DNA of 34,512 bases from Rhodospirillaceae bacterium. Its GTDB lineage: Bacteria > Pseudomonadota > Alphaproteobacteria > Thalassobaculales > Thalassobaculaceae. The notes under the pieces were generated by a model, which was not told the DNA's origin, made no database searches, and saw only the letters and a program-made list of their open reading frames with translations. The number at the start of each line of letters is the position of its first letter. Positions within the stretch are counted from its first letter, which is position 1. The position numbers and the translations under genes were made by a program. The stretch spans positions 1 to 34,512 of the forward strand of contig PAQA01000041.1 in the NCBI GenBank assembly GCA_002709155.1. The letters are read 5' to 3'. Positions 16,112-26,498 of the stretch are shown here, piece by piece.

Positions 16112-17293
16112 GTGACCGATCAGAAAATCATACCAGAGATAGCGGCTAATCACGAAAAAATGACTGCCTGGCGCCGCGATATACATGCTCATCCAGAATT
16201 AGGGTTTGAGGAACACCGCACGTCTTCCTTAGTTGCTGAAAAGTTAAAGGCTTGGGGCCTAGAGGTGCATCAGGGCCTTGGAAAGACCGGCGTTGTCGGA
16301 ACTTTACGAGTGGGTAATGCTACGCAAAGTATCGGTTTGCGGGCTGATATGGATGCTCTCCCCATGGCAGAGAATAATACTTTTTCGCACAAGTCTACGA
16401 CCCCCAATGTAATGCATGCCTGTGGACACGATGGACATACTACAATGCTTTTGGGTGCTGCAAAATACCTTGCGGAATCCAAGAACTTTGAAGGCTGTGT
16501 TCATTTTATTTTCCAGCCGGGTGAAGAAGGTGTTGGTGGTGCGAAGGCTATGGTTGACGAAGGATTATTTGACCAATTCCCATGTGATTCAGTGTATGGA
16601 ATGCACAATAGACCTGGTTTAGCGGTAGGAAAATTTGGAATGCGGACCGGTGCAGCCATGGCTGGAGGAGCCCTTTTTGATATAGTCGTGCGTGGTAACG
16701 GTTCGCACGGCGCCAGACCAGAATCTGGGATCGATCCAGTAATTATTGCTGCACACATAGCAACGGCTGCCCAGACGATTGTTTCACGAAATACCAGCCC
16801 CCAGGAAACAGCAGTGCTATCGATTACCCAAATTCAGTCGGGAGATGCGTATAATGTAATACCGCACACTGCTATTATGAAAGGTACTGCGAGGACATTC
16901 TCGAATGATGTCATGTCGTTAATAGAAACCAACATTAAAAGATTATCAAAAAATATTGCAGAAGGAATGGGAGCCGTTGCGGAAGTTGATTTTCGTACAA
17001 CTTTCCCTCCTTTAATAAATTCTGAAGATGAAATCAACTTTGCGGGGGATGTTGCCGCAGCCATAGTAGGAGAGGCTAATGTCAATCGAAATAGTAACAG
17101 AGTGATGGGATCCGAAGATTTTGCATATATGTCGAATTTAATCCCCGGTGGTTATGTAACCATTGGACAAGGTGAGGGTGAGTGGAATTGTGAGGTTCAC
17201 AATCCACATTACGATTTTAATGATGAAGTACTGCCGCTTGGAGCGAGTTACTGGGCAAAGCTTGTTGAAACAAAACTGGCCAAGGAAAAGTAA
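16112..17293 (+). CDS. M20 family amidohydrolase (hippurate hydrolase-like)
   Basis: A 393-residue metal-dependent amidohydrolase of the M20D (aminoacylase/hippuricase/IAA-amino-acid hydrolase) group. Motifs seen: WRRDIHAHPELGFEE (20-34), GLRADMDALPM (75-85), MHACGHDGH (101-109) with the Cys and His metal ligands, QPGEEG (135-140) with the catalytic and metal glutamates, YGMHNRPG (162-169) and near the C-terminus GSEDFAYM and EVHNPHYDFND. It should cleave an N-acyl or peptide-like amide from an amino acid in the cytoplasm; the substrate is unknown. The start is GTG at 16112. It follows the glyoxalase gene by 69 bases. All active-site residues are present. Confidence 0.92.
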   Translation: MTDQKIIPEIAANHEKMTAWRRDIHAHPELGFEEHRTSSLVAEKLKAWGLEVHQGLGKTGVVGTLRVGNATQSIGLRADMDALPMAENNTFSHKSTTPNVMHACGHDGHTTMLLGAAKYLAESKNFEGCVHFIFQPGEEGVGGAKAMVDEGLFDQFPCDSVYGMHNRPGLAVGKFGMRTGAAMAGGALFDIVVRGNGSHGARPESGIDPVIIAAHIATAAQTIVSRNTSPQETAVLSITQIQSGDAYNVIPHTAIMKGTARTFSNDVMSLIETNIKRLSKNIAEGMGAVAEVDFRTTFPPLINSEDEINFAGDVAAAIVGEANVNRNSNRVMGSEDFAYMSNLIPGGYVTIGQGEGEWNCEVHNPHYDFNDEVLPLGASYWAKLVETKLAKEK

Positions 17294-17370
17294 CTGTCAT
17301 CTCTTTAAATTGTGCGCGAAATTAAAATTTATTTTATTTAATCCTATAAATTTAAAATTGGGGGGTTCAA

Positions 17371-17676
17371 ATGTTCGTTGTCACGGTTAATTTTTCGGTC
17401 AAACGTAATCACAGTGAGCAGTTCAAGCCACTAATGTTGGAAAACGCGCGATTATCACTTGAGCTTGAACCGGGGTGTAAACAATTTGATGTTTGTTTCG
17501 ATCCCAGTGAACCTTGGGAATGTTTTCTATATGAGGTTTATGATGATAAGTCCGCCTTTGAAAGTCATCTCCAAATGCCACATTTCAAGTTGTTTGATAC
17601 AAAAGTTGCGCAAATGCTCGATAATAAAATTGTCAAAACCCTTACATTAGTGCAGGGAACGGTGTTGTCGTCTTAA
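17371..17676 (+). CDS. ABM-domain protein (putative quinol monooxygenase)
   Basis: A 101-residue single-domain protein of the antibiotic biosynthesis monooxygenase family: an N-terminal strand MFVVTVNFSV, a helix HSEQFKPLMLENARLSLELEPGC by its parts, strands CKQFDVCFD and CFLYEVYDD, and the helix SAFESHLQMPHFKLF typical of YgiN-like members. Such proteins form dimers with a ferredoxin-like fold and oxidise quinols or aromatics without a cofactor, though many members are untested. A strong GGGGGG lies seven bases... before the ATG at 17371. It is 77 bases after the M20 gene and probably in the same transcript. Family call is firm; substrate unknown. Confidence 0.85.
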   Translation: MFVVTVNFSVKRNHSEQFKPLMLENARLSLELEPGCKQFDVCFDPSEPWECFLYEVYDDKSAFESHLQMPHFKLFDTKVAQMLDNKIVKTLTLVQGTVLSS

Positions 17677-17751
17677 GAAATAATCTGGAAGTAAAGTCTA
17701 CTTAATTCTATAAGGCCATGATAAGATGGAACATGACAAATTTATTAAAAA

Positions 17752-18177
17752 GTGGATAAATTAATGGACGCTGCCATACAGAGTTTTCTCGCAGGAATTC
17801 CTTTTCTTCTCTCGCACTTTGGCGTCACCGTTTTAATGCTGGTGATAGGGGTGTTCATTTACATGTGGATCACCTCGCATGATGAAAGAGCATTAATACG
17901 GGAAGGCAATACTGCAGCAGCGATTTCGCTTGCCGGCGCTATTTTAGGCCTTGCAATTCCCCTGGCATTTTGTATGGCGAGTAGCGTCAATGTATACGAT
18001 ATAGTCATCTGGGGAATAGTCACGTTAGTGATCCAGCTCGCGACATTCTGGATCATAGATATTTGGCTTAGAGACCTCTCTAAAAGAATTGAGGAGGGTC
18101 AAGTTGGCACGGCTATTTTATTGGTTTCTGTAAAATTAGCCGTAGCCTCAATCAATGCTGCCGCTGTGTCTGGCTAA
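17752..18177 (+). CDS. DUF350 domain membrane protein
   Basis: A 141-residue inner-membrane protein with four hydrophobic segments (about 20-40, 57-78, 82-105 and 118-138) and the DUF350 pattern EGNTAAAISLAGAILGLAIP between segments one and two. The function of DUF350 proteins is not established. A GTG at 17752 and an ATG at 17764 are both possible starts. It follows the ABM gene by 75 bases on the same strand and converges with the methyltransferase gene after 43 bases. No partner gene often seen with DUF350 is visible here. Confidence 0.84.
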   Translation: MDKLMDAAIQSFLAGIPFLLSHFGVTVLMLVIGVFIYMWITSHDERALIREGNTAAAISLAGAILGLAIPLAFCMASSVNVYDIVIWGIVTLVIQLATFWIIDIWLRDLSKRIEEGQVGTAILLVSVKLAVASINAAAVSG

Positions 18178-18220
18178 ATACCTCAAAGTTATTTGATGAT
18201 TAGAAGTCATTCAGGATTAC

Positions 18221-18892
18221 CTACGGTAGTGGTATTATTTGCCAAATTGTTGTTTCGGAAATATTTTGTTCTTCAAGGTCAATTGGAGTTTCAACGGAGT
18301 ATTGGGCCAATTTTTTAACGCCCTCTCTGGGAAAGTATGCTCGTCCTGGATCGCCGACTAGAACAAGCTTCCCTAATCGAGCAAACTTTCGTAAATCGGA
18401 TAAGATAATGTTTGACATTTCTTGCTCATAAAAGACGTCACCAGCTAAAATAACATCCCACCGGTTTTGGTTTTGAGGAGTTAATTCCGGCAAGTGTTCG
18501 AGTATGATTTGAAAATTCGGATCTAACTGGTTCGCGGTGAGATTGAGATGTATGGCTTCTGCGGCAAAGCGGTCTATTTCTTTAAAATCAACCCGAGATG
18601 CGTGGCTAAAAAGAGCCGATAGTCCTACAAGCCCACTTCCCGCTCCCATATCTAAAACGAATTTATCTTCTACTAACCGAGGATTGTCTAAGATATAGCG
18701 CGCTAAGGCTTGTCCGCCAGCCCATGCAAATGCCCAAAATGGTGCAGGAAGATCGTTATCTTTTAACTCTTTTGTCGTCATTTGCCACAATTCTGTGGCA
18801 TCAACAGCTAGATGAAGCTTTATTTCAGGGACTAACGGAGGTGATATCAATTCTGTATTTTTATGGATAAAAAATCGATGATATTGGCTCAT
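18221..18892 (-). CDS. ETF-beta lysine methyltransferase-like protein (METTL20/ETFBKMT type)
   Basis: A 223-residue class I SAM-dependent methyltransferase. Motif I is VLDMGAGSGLVGL, followed by an acidic residue region VDFKEIDRFA. Before it lies PAPFWAFAWAGGQALARYIL, a signature of the ETF-beta lysine methyltransferase group found in mitochondria and alphaproteobacteria (COG3897-like). The Agrobacterium member is known to methylate the beta subunit of electron transfer flavoprotein. The start at 18892 (ATG, one base after the ubiA stop) is preferred to an upstream TTG at 18913. Coupling to ubiA fits, since ETF passes electrons to ubiquinone through ETF-QO. Related enzymes that act on other proteins remain possible. 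Confidence 0.8.
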   Translation of the reverse strand: MSQYHRFFIHKNTELISPPLVPEIKLHLAVDATELWQMTTKELKDNDLPAPFWAFAWAGGQALARYILDNPRLVEDKFVLDMGAGSGLVGLSALFSHASRVDFKEIDRFAAEAIHLNLTANQLDPNFQIILEHLPELTPQNQNRWDVILAGDVFYEQEMSNIILSDLRKFARLGKLVLVGDPGRAYFPREGVKKLAQYSVETPIDLEEQNISETTIWQIIPLP

Positions 18893-18893
18893 A

Positions 18894-19808
18894 TCAACCC
18901 AGAAATATGGCAAAAGTTATCAGGAAGCCAAAGAAACGGTTTGATTTAAATTTTTTGAGACAATCGTTTGGACTATCTAGGTCTAAAGCACGTATTTGCC
19001 AAATCAATTGGCAGAAAGCGATCAAACAAACCAAATAAAACGGAATGGAAAACTTACTTATCCAACCTATCAGAAAAATTCCTAAAATAGTTATAATGTA
19101 AACGATGTAAATGAAGGGTTTGGTCAAATTTTCAAGGGCTAAGGCAGACGATTTTACACCGATTAGGGCGTCATCTTCTTTGTCTTGATGTGCGTATATT
19201 GTGTCATAACCAAGTGTCCAAAATATGCCGGCTAAGTATAGAATGACGCTTGGTGTATCTATTCCTCCTGTAATAGAAACCCAACCCATTAGAGCGCCCC
19301 AATTAAATGTGAGCCCTAGAATAAATTGTGGCCAATAGGTAAATCGCTTGAACGCTGGATATGAAAAAACTAACAATAAAACCAAAAAACCTAAGAGCCA
19401 GCAAGTTTCATTCAGTTGCAACAATATCATTAAACTTAGAGTTAATAAAAGTAGAAGAAATAATATGGCATTACTGACGCTGATAACGCCCGAAGCGATA
19501 GGTCTATTCGCGGTTCGGGCAACCAACTGATCAAGTTTCCTGTCCCATAAATCATTAATTGTACAGCCCGCGCCTCGCATCAAAATAGCGCCAACGGTGA
19601 ATAAAAAATATAAATAGCCAAGTTCCAAAAGAGTTATTTTCTCCTGGTTTAGCTGCCAGCCCAAACCCAAGCTCCACCAGCAGGGAAGTAAAAGTAACCA
19701 AGTGCCTATTGGTCGGTCTAGACGCATTAATAGGGCATATGGTCGAACCGGTTTTGGGAGTAAATTCTTTACCCAACCCTCTTCAGATATATCACTAAAA
19801 TTTGTCAT
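18894..19808 (-). CDS. ubiA: 4-hydroxybenzoate polyprenyltransferase UbiA
   Basis: A 304-residue membrane prenyltransferase with eight or nine hydrophobic helices. The first aspartate-rich motif is NDLWDRKLD (85-93), followed by ARTANRPIASG, and the second is YDTIYAHQDKEDD near residue 200; both bind Mg-prenyl diphosphate. It attaches the polyprenyl tail to 4-hydroxybenzoate in ubiquinone synthesis. The N-terminus has the usual RLDRPIGTWLLLLPCWWSL. It is followed immediately by the methyltransferase gene and diverges from rsmE across a 247-base region. ubiA beside rsmE and gshA is a known alphaproteobacterial order. Confidence 0.95.
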   Translation of the reverse strand: MTNFSDISEEGWVKNLLPKPVRPYALLMRLDRPIGTWLLLLPCWWSLGLGWQLNQEKITLLELGYLYFLFTVGAILMRGAGCTINDLWDRKLDQLVARTANRPIASGVISVSNAILFLLLLLTLSLMILLQLNETCWLLGFLVLLLVFSYPAFKRFTYWPQFILGLTFNWGALMGWVSITGGIDTPSVILYLAGIFWTLGYDTIYAHQDKEDDALIGVKSSALALENLTKPFIYIVYIITILGIFLIGWISKFSIPFYLVCLIAFCQLIWQIRALDLDSPNDCLKKFKSNRFFGFLITFAIFLG

Positions 19809-20055
19809 ACTGATAATGGGGGCCCTAACGTATACTGTTATCCAAATTCACATTCTTGGACCATATGATGACCGACATCAAAATTTTTGATAGGCTAGTT
19901 TAGAAATAACCATTAGATCCAAGAAATAATCGAACCCGATAAAAGAATTTGGCTGATAATGTATTTTCCTCTATTAGCATAATTATCTAATTACCGGTTT
20001 TCTAGGCTTATTATTAGCTTTAGCACCAGAAGCCAAATCAATTGAAGAGTAAATC
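19809..20055. promoter_or_regulatory. Divergent ubiA/rsmE intergenic region
   Basis: This 247-base AT-rich space must contain the promoters of ubiA (leftward) and rsmE-gshA (rightward). A weak match TTGGCT, 17 bases, TATTAG is present at about 19950-19980, but I cannot assign a promoter with confidence. No RNA gene or ORF is supported here. Confidence 0.35.
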
Positions 20056-20823
20056 ATGACTATTAGTAGTTTAAAAGCGCGTTTATTTATAGAGCAAAAT
20101 TTAGCTGTTGATGACCTTCTAACCCTACCCAAGGATCAGTCTCATTATCTTCGTAATGTTTTAAGATTGCACGAAGGCGATAGGATAGGACTTTTCAACG
20201 GCGTAGATGGCGAATGGGAGACCGAAATTACCGCAATTAGAAAAAAAGAAATAGAGGTTTGCGCGAAATCTTGTATAAGGAGTCAATGTTCTTCTCCAGA
20301 TATTTGGCTTGTGTTTGCGCCGATTAAGAGATTGCGAATTGACTTCATCGCTCAGAAGGCGACCGAACTAGGAGCTAGTGTGCTTTGGCCTGTTTTTACC
20401 GAAAATACAGCGGTGGGGCGTATAAACACAGAGAGATTGAAATCGAATGCAATAGAAGCCGCCGAACAGTCTGATCGACTAACTGTTCCTGACATAAGAG
20501 AACCAACTGAGTTTGAAGATTTATTAAAAAAATGGCCAGAAGAACGATTTTTATTTTGTTGCGACGAAACAGGAGGAGGAAAGCCAATTCTGCGGGAGTT
20601 CCAAAAACACATTGGGCCATCGGGATTATTGATCGGCCCGGAAGGTGGTTTTTCCAACTCGGAACTTGACCAACTCGATAAACTCAGCAATGTGTGTCGT
20701 GTAAGTTTAGGGGGAAGAGTATTGAGATCTGACACTGCTGCTTTCGCGGCATTAGCCTGCTGGCAGGCGTCTGTTGGAGATTGGAATATTCCTTCGGAGC
20801 GAATAATTGAGTATGGTTGCTAA
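20056..20823 (+). CDS. rsmE: 16S rRNA (uracil(1498)-N(3))-methyltransferase RsmE
   Basis: A 255-residue SPOUT-class methyltransferase that methylates U1498 of 16S rRNA. It has an N-terminal PUA-like domain with HYLRNVLRLHEGDRIGLFNG, and the C-terminal trefoil knot with LIGPEGGFSNSELDQL and VSLGGRVLRSDTAAFAAL, the family's SAM-binding signatures. The ATG at 20056 has GAAGAG upstream. It precedes gshA by 23 bases, so the two probably share a transcript. Confidence 0.96.
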   Translation: MTISSLKARLFIEQNLAVDDLLTLPKDQSHYLRNVLRLHEGDRIGLFNGVDGEWETEITAIRKKEIEVCAKSCIRSQCSSPDIWLVFAPIKRLRIDFIAQKATELGASVLWPVFTENTAVGRINTERLKSNAIEAAEQSDRLTVPDIREPTEFEDLLKKWPEERFLFCCDETGGGKPILREFQKHIGPSGLLIGPEGGFSNSELDQLDKLSNVCRVSLGGRVLRSDTAAFAALACWQASVGDWNIPSERIIEYGC

Positions 20824-20846
20824 TTTTACAGTTTTTTGGGGTCATT

Positions 20847-22211
20847 ATGTCTAATTCACCTGATCCATCGGGCGTTCCAATTGAGAGTAAATCGCAATTA
20901 ATTGACGATCTGTTATCTGGTTGTACTCCTCGTGAAAACTGGCGTATCGGCACAGAGCACGAAAAATTTGCATTCCGTCTATCCGACAAAAAACGATTGC
21001 CTTATGAGGGAACCGACGGTATCGGGGAAATTTTGTCTCGTTTAACGCGATTTGGTTGGGTCCCAATTAAAGAGCAAGGAAGGACAATTGCTCTACATCT
21101 GAACGGATGCGCCATAACCTTGGAACCCGGGGGGCAGTTTGAACTCTCGGGGGCTCCTCTAGAAACAATTCACCAAACGTGTGATGAGGTTCACAATCAC
21201 TTGGCACAAGTAAAGGAGATTGGAGAAGAGTTAGGCATAGGTATGCTTGGTCTTGGATTTGACCCCTTGTGGAGTAGGGATGATATCCCCTGGATGCCCA
21301 AAGGACGTTACGCCATCATGAACCGATGGATGCAAAAGGTGGGCAATTTGGGTCTCGATATGATGCTCCGAACCTGCACAGTTCAAACCAACCTAGATTT
21401 TTCAGATGAAAAGGATATGGTTGAAAAATACAGAGTTAGTTTAGCTCTGCAGCCGATAGCGACAGCCTTGTTTGCTAACTCCCCATTCGAAAGTGGCAAA
21501 CCAAGTGGCTTTCTATCTTCGCGCAGTAATGTGTGGACTGACACAGACCCTGATCGATGCGGAATGCTGCCTTTTGTGTTTGAAAAAGGATATGGCTTCG
21601 AACGTCACGTTGATTACATTCTAGACGTACCTATGTATTTTGTTTACCGCGATGGTATTTACCATGACGTGGCAGGAAAAAGCTTTCGCGATTTTATGAA
21701 TGGGCAACTCGAAGGTTTTGAGGGACAAATTCCACATATGGGGGATTGGGCGGATCATATGACGACCAATTTCCCTGAGGTTCGTCTAAAAAAATACCTT
21801 GAAATGCGTGGAACTGATGGCGGTCCTTGGAGAAACTTGTGCGCACTACCGGCATTGTGGGTGGGTCTGCTCTACGATGCCGACTCGCAATCTGCGTCAT
21901 GGGATTTGATTAAGGATTGGAGCATAGAGGAGCAGGAGACATTACGTAATGAAGTTCCTATTAAAGGACTTTCAGCGCCGTTTAGAAAAACAAGTGTTCA
22001 AGAAATTTCGAAAGAAATATTGGCGATAGCCTCGGCGGGATTAAAGAAGCGGGCCAGATTAGATCCGTCGGGAAATGATGAATCTGGTTTTTTAGAAACA
22101 CTTCGGGACATCGCCGAACGAGGCCGGACACCTGCAGAGGAATTGCTGGACGCGTTTTCGGGTAAATGGTCCAGGTCAGTCAGTCCCATTTTTGACGAAT
22201 TACAATATTAG
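20847..22211 (+). CDS. gshA: Glutamate--cysteine ligase, plant/alphaproteobacterial type
   Basis: A 454-residue glutamate-cysteine ligase of the GCS2 group found in plants and alphaproteobacteria, which makes gamma-glutamylcysteine, the first step of glutathione synthesis. Seen motifs include WRIGTEHEKFAF (about 33-44), LEPGGQFELSGAPLETIHQT (92-111 region), MMLRTCTVQTNLDFSDE and the C-terminal GRTPAEELL. The ATG at 20847 is preferred to the frame's earlier start within rsmE because it gives the family N-terminus and follows GGGG. Its product is the cofactor for the glyoxalase-type enzyme elsewhere in the window. Confidence 0.95.
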   Translation: MSNSPDPSGVPIESKSQLIDDLLSGCTPRENWRIGTEHEKFAFRLSDKKRLPYEGTDGIGEILSRLTRFGWVPIKEQGRTIALHLNGCAITLEPGGQFELSGAPLETIHQTCDEVHNHLAQVKEIGEELGIGMLGLGFDPLWSRDDIPWMPKGRYAIMNRWMQKVGNLGLDMMLRTCTVQTNLDFSDEKDMVEKYRVSLALQPIATALFANSPFESGKPSGFLSSRSNVWTDTDPDRCGMLPFVFEKGYGFERHVDYILDVPMYFVYRDGIYHDVAGKSFRDFMNGQLEGFEGQIPHMGDWADHMTTNFPEVRLKKYLEMRGTDGGPWRNLCALPALWVGLLYDADSQSASWDLIKDWSIEEQETLRNEVPIKGLSAPFRKTSVQEISKEILAIASAGLKKRARLDPSGNDESGFLETLRDIAERGRTPAEELLDAFSGKWSRSVSPIFDELQY

Positions 22212-22282
22212 GACAACTAAAAGAGAGCTTAAATACAAATCGATAGAAGACCATTTCCAGGCTGAAAAACCCTTTAAACATA

Positions 22283-23716
22283 TTAAACGGCTGTCCCTCC
22301 AACAGTAATTCCGTTCATTTTCAAAGTAGGTTGACCCACACCAACTGGAACGCCCTGTCCATCTTTTCCACAAGTTCCAACACCGTCATCTAGTTTCATG
22401 TCGTTGCCTATCATAGAAATTTTATTCATAGCTTCTGGACCATTTCCTATAAGTGTTGCGCCCTTCACTGGGTTAGTTATTTTTCCATCTTCTATCAGGT
22501 ACGCTTCGCTTGCTGCGAAAACGAACTTTCCAGAAACAATATCCACCTGCCCACCAGAGAAATTTACGGCATATAAACCATTTTTAACTGACTTAATGAT
22601 TTCTGCTGGTTCTTCGTTGCCGCCCAGCATGTAGGTATTTGTCATACGCGGCATGGGGTGATGAGCATAACTTTCTCTTCGTCCATTACCGGTTTCTGAA
22701 ACGCCCATCAGCCGTGCATTTTGTCTGTCTTGCATATATCCCACTAGTATTCCATCTTCAATTAAAACATTCCTTCGTGACGGAGTTCCTTCATCGTCAA
22801 TCGTAATCGACCCTCGTCTATCCGGGATTGTTCCATCATCAATCACAGTCACGCCTGGCGACGCCACCCTTTTTCCAATCATGTTGGTAAACGTAGATGT
22901 TTCTTTACGGTTGAAGTCGCCCTCCAATCCATGGCCAACAGCCTCATGTAGCATAACGCCAGGCCAACCTGGACCGAGAACGACATCCATCTCTCCAGCA
23001 GGGGCTGGGATGGCCTCTAAATTTACCATCGCTAACCGAAAAGCCTCGTCTACTTGAGCTTGCCAGTTTTCAGTCTCAATGTAGCTGGCATAGCCCATAC
23101 GGCCACCCAGTCCCGTGCCCCCAGCTTCCATTTTATCACCATCCGCAACAACCACGGATATATTTAGCCTCACTAATGGCCTTATATCTGCGGCACGATG
23201 CCCATTCGCCCGTATGATCTGAACTGCTTGCCAAGAAGCTGACAAAGAAGCTGAAACCTGTTGAATTTTGGGGTCTTTGGAACGAGCATATGAATCAATA
23301 TCTTGCAAAAGTTTAACCTTATCGGAAAACTCCATGCTCAGGATTGGGTTTTCATCTGAATATAATTTCGCATTTGTTCGTGCGGGATTATTGGAAGCTA
23401 AAGCTTGTTGTCCGGATTTGAGGGCTTTCACAGTTTCAGCAGCACGTTTGATGGATGTTTCAGAGAGTTCGGATGCGTGAGCGTATGCTCTCGTTTCTCC
23501 AACTATACCTCTAAGACCAAAACCTTGTGATGAGTCAAATGTTGCTGTTTTTAAACGGCCATCGTCAAACCCAAAGGCTTCGGATTGGCGATATTCAATA
23601 AATAGCTCCCCATCATCACAGTGTCCGATTGAGTCGTTGACTATCCGGTGTATTGAATCCTGATTCAGATCGGTCTGATTGAAAAATATATCGTCGGTTA
23701 TCTTAAGCTCACTCAT
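22283..23716 (-). CDS. tldD: Metalloprotease TldD
   Basis: A 477-residue TldD protein. With TldE (PmbA) it forms a zinc peptidase that trims unfolded peptides and some modified ones. The zinc site HEAVGH is seen at 257-262 within LGPGWPGVMLHEAVGHGLEG by parts, and the C-terminal region ends with the typical VGVGQPTLKMNGITVGG. The partner tldE is not in the window. It converges with gshA after 71 bases and diverges from coxB over 299 bases; tldD next to coxB is a familiar alphaproteobacterial arrangement. Confidence 0.96.
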   Translation of the reverse strand: MSELKITDDIFFNQTDLNQDSIHRIVNDSIGHCDDGELFIEYRQSEAFGFDDGRLKTATFDSSQGFGLRGIVGETRAYAHASELSETSIKRAAETVKALKSGQQALASNNPARTNAKLYSDENPILSMEFSDKVKLLQDIDSYARSKDPKIQQVSASLSASWQAVQIIRANGHRAADIRPLVRLNISVVVADGDKMEAGGTGLGGRMGYASYIETENWQAQVDEAFRLAMVNLEAIPAPAGEMDVVLGPGWPGVMLHEAVGHGLEGDFNRKETSTFTNMIGKRVASPGVTVIDDGTIPDRRGSITIDDEGTPSRRNVLIEDGILVGYMQDRQNARLMGVSETGNGRRESYAHHPMPRMTNTYMLGGNEEPAEIIKSVKNGLYAVNFSGGQVDIVSGKFVFAASEAYLIEDGKITNPVKGATLIGNGPEAMNKISMIGNDMKLDDGVGTCGKDGQGVPVGVGQPTLKMNGITVGGTAV

Positions 23717-24015
23717 TAATTTAATCTTCCCGAAAAACAGTGATTTATTATCGTATATCGTTGTCTTTTTTGATATAGTTCATTTGAAGAAATGTCACTA
23801 GCATGGATTTCAAAAACTGGGGTTGTCTTTATAGAATAAATAACTTAAATCATAGGCTAAGTATTGGCTTTTTGCATGCTATTACGTTAGTTCAAGCAAA
23901 ACTCTGCAACTGCCAGAGTAAGCTTCATGGGGATGAGCAACATAACCGGCGTCAAAAGAGGTCTTTTTTGAGGACAGCTTTAGACGGCTGGCACGGGAAC
24001 AAGAAAGTAGTCGGG
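23717..24015. promoter_or_regulatory. Divergent tldD/coxB intergenic region
   Basis: These 299 bases separate tldD from coxB and should hold the promoter of the oxidase operon. The coxB frame is open back to 23803, but the upstream 71 codons look non-coding: no membrane or targeting pattern and no match to CoxB. I see no clear regulator site. Confidence 0.4.
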
Positions 24016-24870
24016 ATGAAAATAATTCGGCGATTGAAAGTGGGACTGACAAAATTAGTTGGTTTAACGATATTATTTTACACTGTGATGATCACAGGCG
24101 CTCTCGCCGCCTTGCCGCGAGAGTGGCAACTAGGCGTCCCTGAACCAGTTAGCCCTGTTGCAGTCCGTATTCACGAATTTCACGACTATCTTTTGTGGTT
24201 GATAGCAGCAATATCGCTATTTGTTTTGGTTTTGATGATATATGTCTGTTTTAGATTTAAGGCATCCAATAATCCAAATCCTACAAAGACTACACACAAC
24301 ACATTTATCGAAATTCTATGGACTGCTGTACCCGTATTGATTTTGGTTATCGTTGCGGTTCCGTCGTTCAAAACCCTATACTATGGGGATCGCGCTGTTG
24401 ATCCGGACATGACAATAAAAGTTACTGCTAACCAGTGGTACTGGACATACGAATATCCGGACCAAAAAGTGGTATTTGATAGCTACATGATTCCAAAAGA
24501 AGAGATAGACCCAAAAACACAAACATATCTTTTTTCAGTTGATAATCCGCTGGTTGTTCCAACAGGGAAAAAGATTCAATTACTCATCACGAGTAATGAT
24601 GTCATGCATTCCTTTTTCCTCCCGTCAGCCGTCGTTCAAATTTATGGGATCAACGGAAGGATCAATGAGGCATGGATGCAGATAGATAAGGAAGGCTGGG
24701 TCTATGGTCAGTGTAACCAGATTTGTGGAATAAACCACTCTGCCATGCCGATAGCTGTTAAAGCTGTGTCGGAAGAAGAGTATGAAAATTGGCTAACTGA
24801 AGCCAAAACTAAATTCGCATCTGCTCCGCCCAAATTTCGTGTGGCGGGCACTATTGAAAACAAACAGTAA
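24016..24870 (+). CDS. coxB: Cytochrome c oxidase subunit II
   Basis: A 284-residue subunit II of aa3 oxidase. A signal-type or first hydrophobic segment (11-32) ends in ALAALP, then two transmembrane helices (55-80 and 97-118) and a periplasmic cupredoxin domain. CuA ligands are seen: His198 (NDVMHSFFLPS) and the cluster C233-NQI-C237-GIN-H241-SA-M244. The glutamate usual between the cysteines (CSEIC) is Gln235 here. The aromatic NQWYWTYEYP stretch (139-148) for electron entry is present. ATG 24016 is chosen because it starts just before the leader. First gene of the oxidase operon, 15 bases before coxA. Confidence 0.96.
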   Translation: MKIIRRLKVGLTKLVGLTILFYTVMITGALAALPREWQLGVPEPVSPVAVRIHEFHDYLLWLIAAISLFVLVLMIYVCFRFKASNNPNPTKTTHNTFIEILWTAVPVLILVIVAVPSFKTLYYGDRAVDPDMTIKVTANQWYWTYEYPDQKVVFDSYMIPKEEIDPKTQTYLFSVDNPLVVPTGKKIQLLITSNDVMHSFFLPSAVVQIYGINGRINEAWMQIDKEGWVYGQCNQICGINHSAMPIAVKAVSEEEYENWLTEAKTKFASAPPKFRVAGTIENKQ

Positions 24871-26481
<1,611 letters not shown>

Positions 26482-26498
26482 GATAGATTAGAAGAAGT

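Noticed and set aside
23803..24015. Open 71-codon upstream extension of coxB
   Set aside because: The added residues show no leader or CoxB similarity, while the ATG at 24016 directly precedes a normal leader helix.
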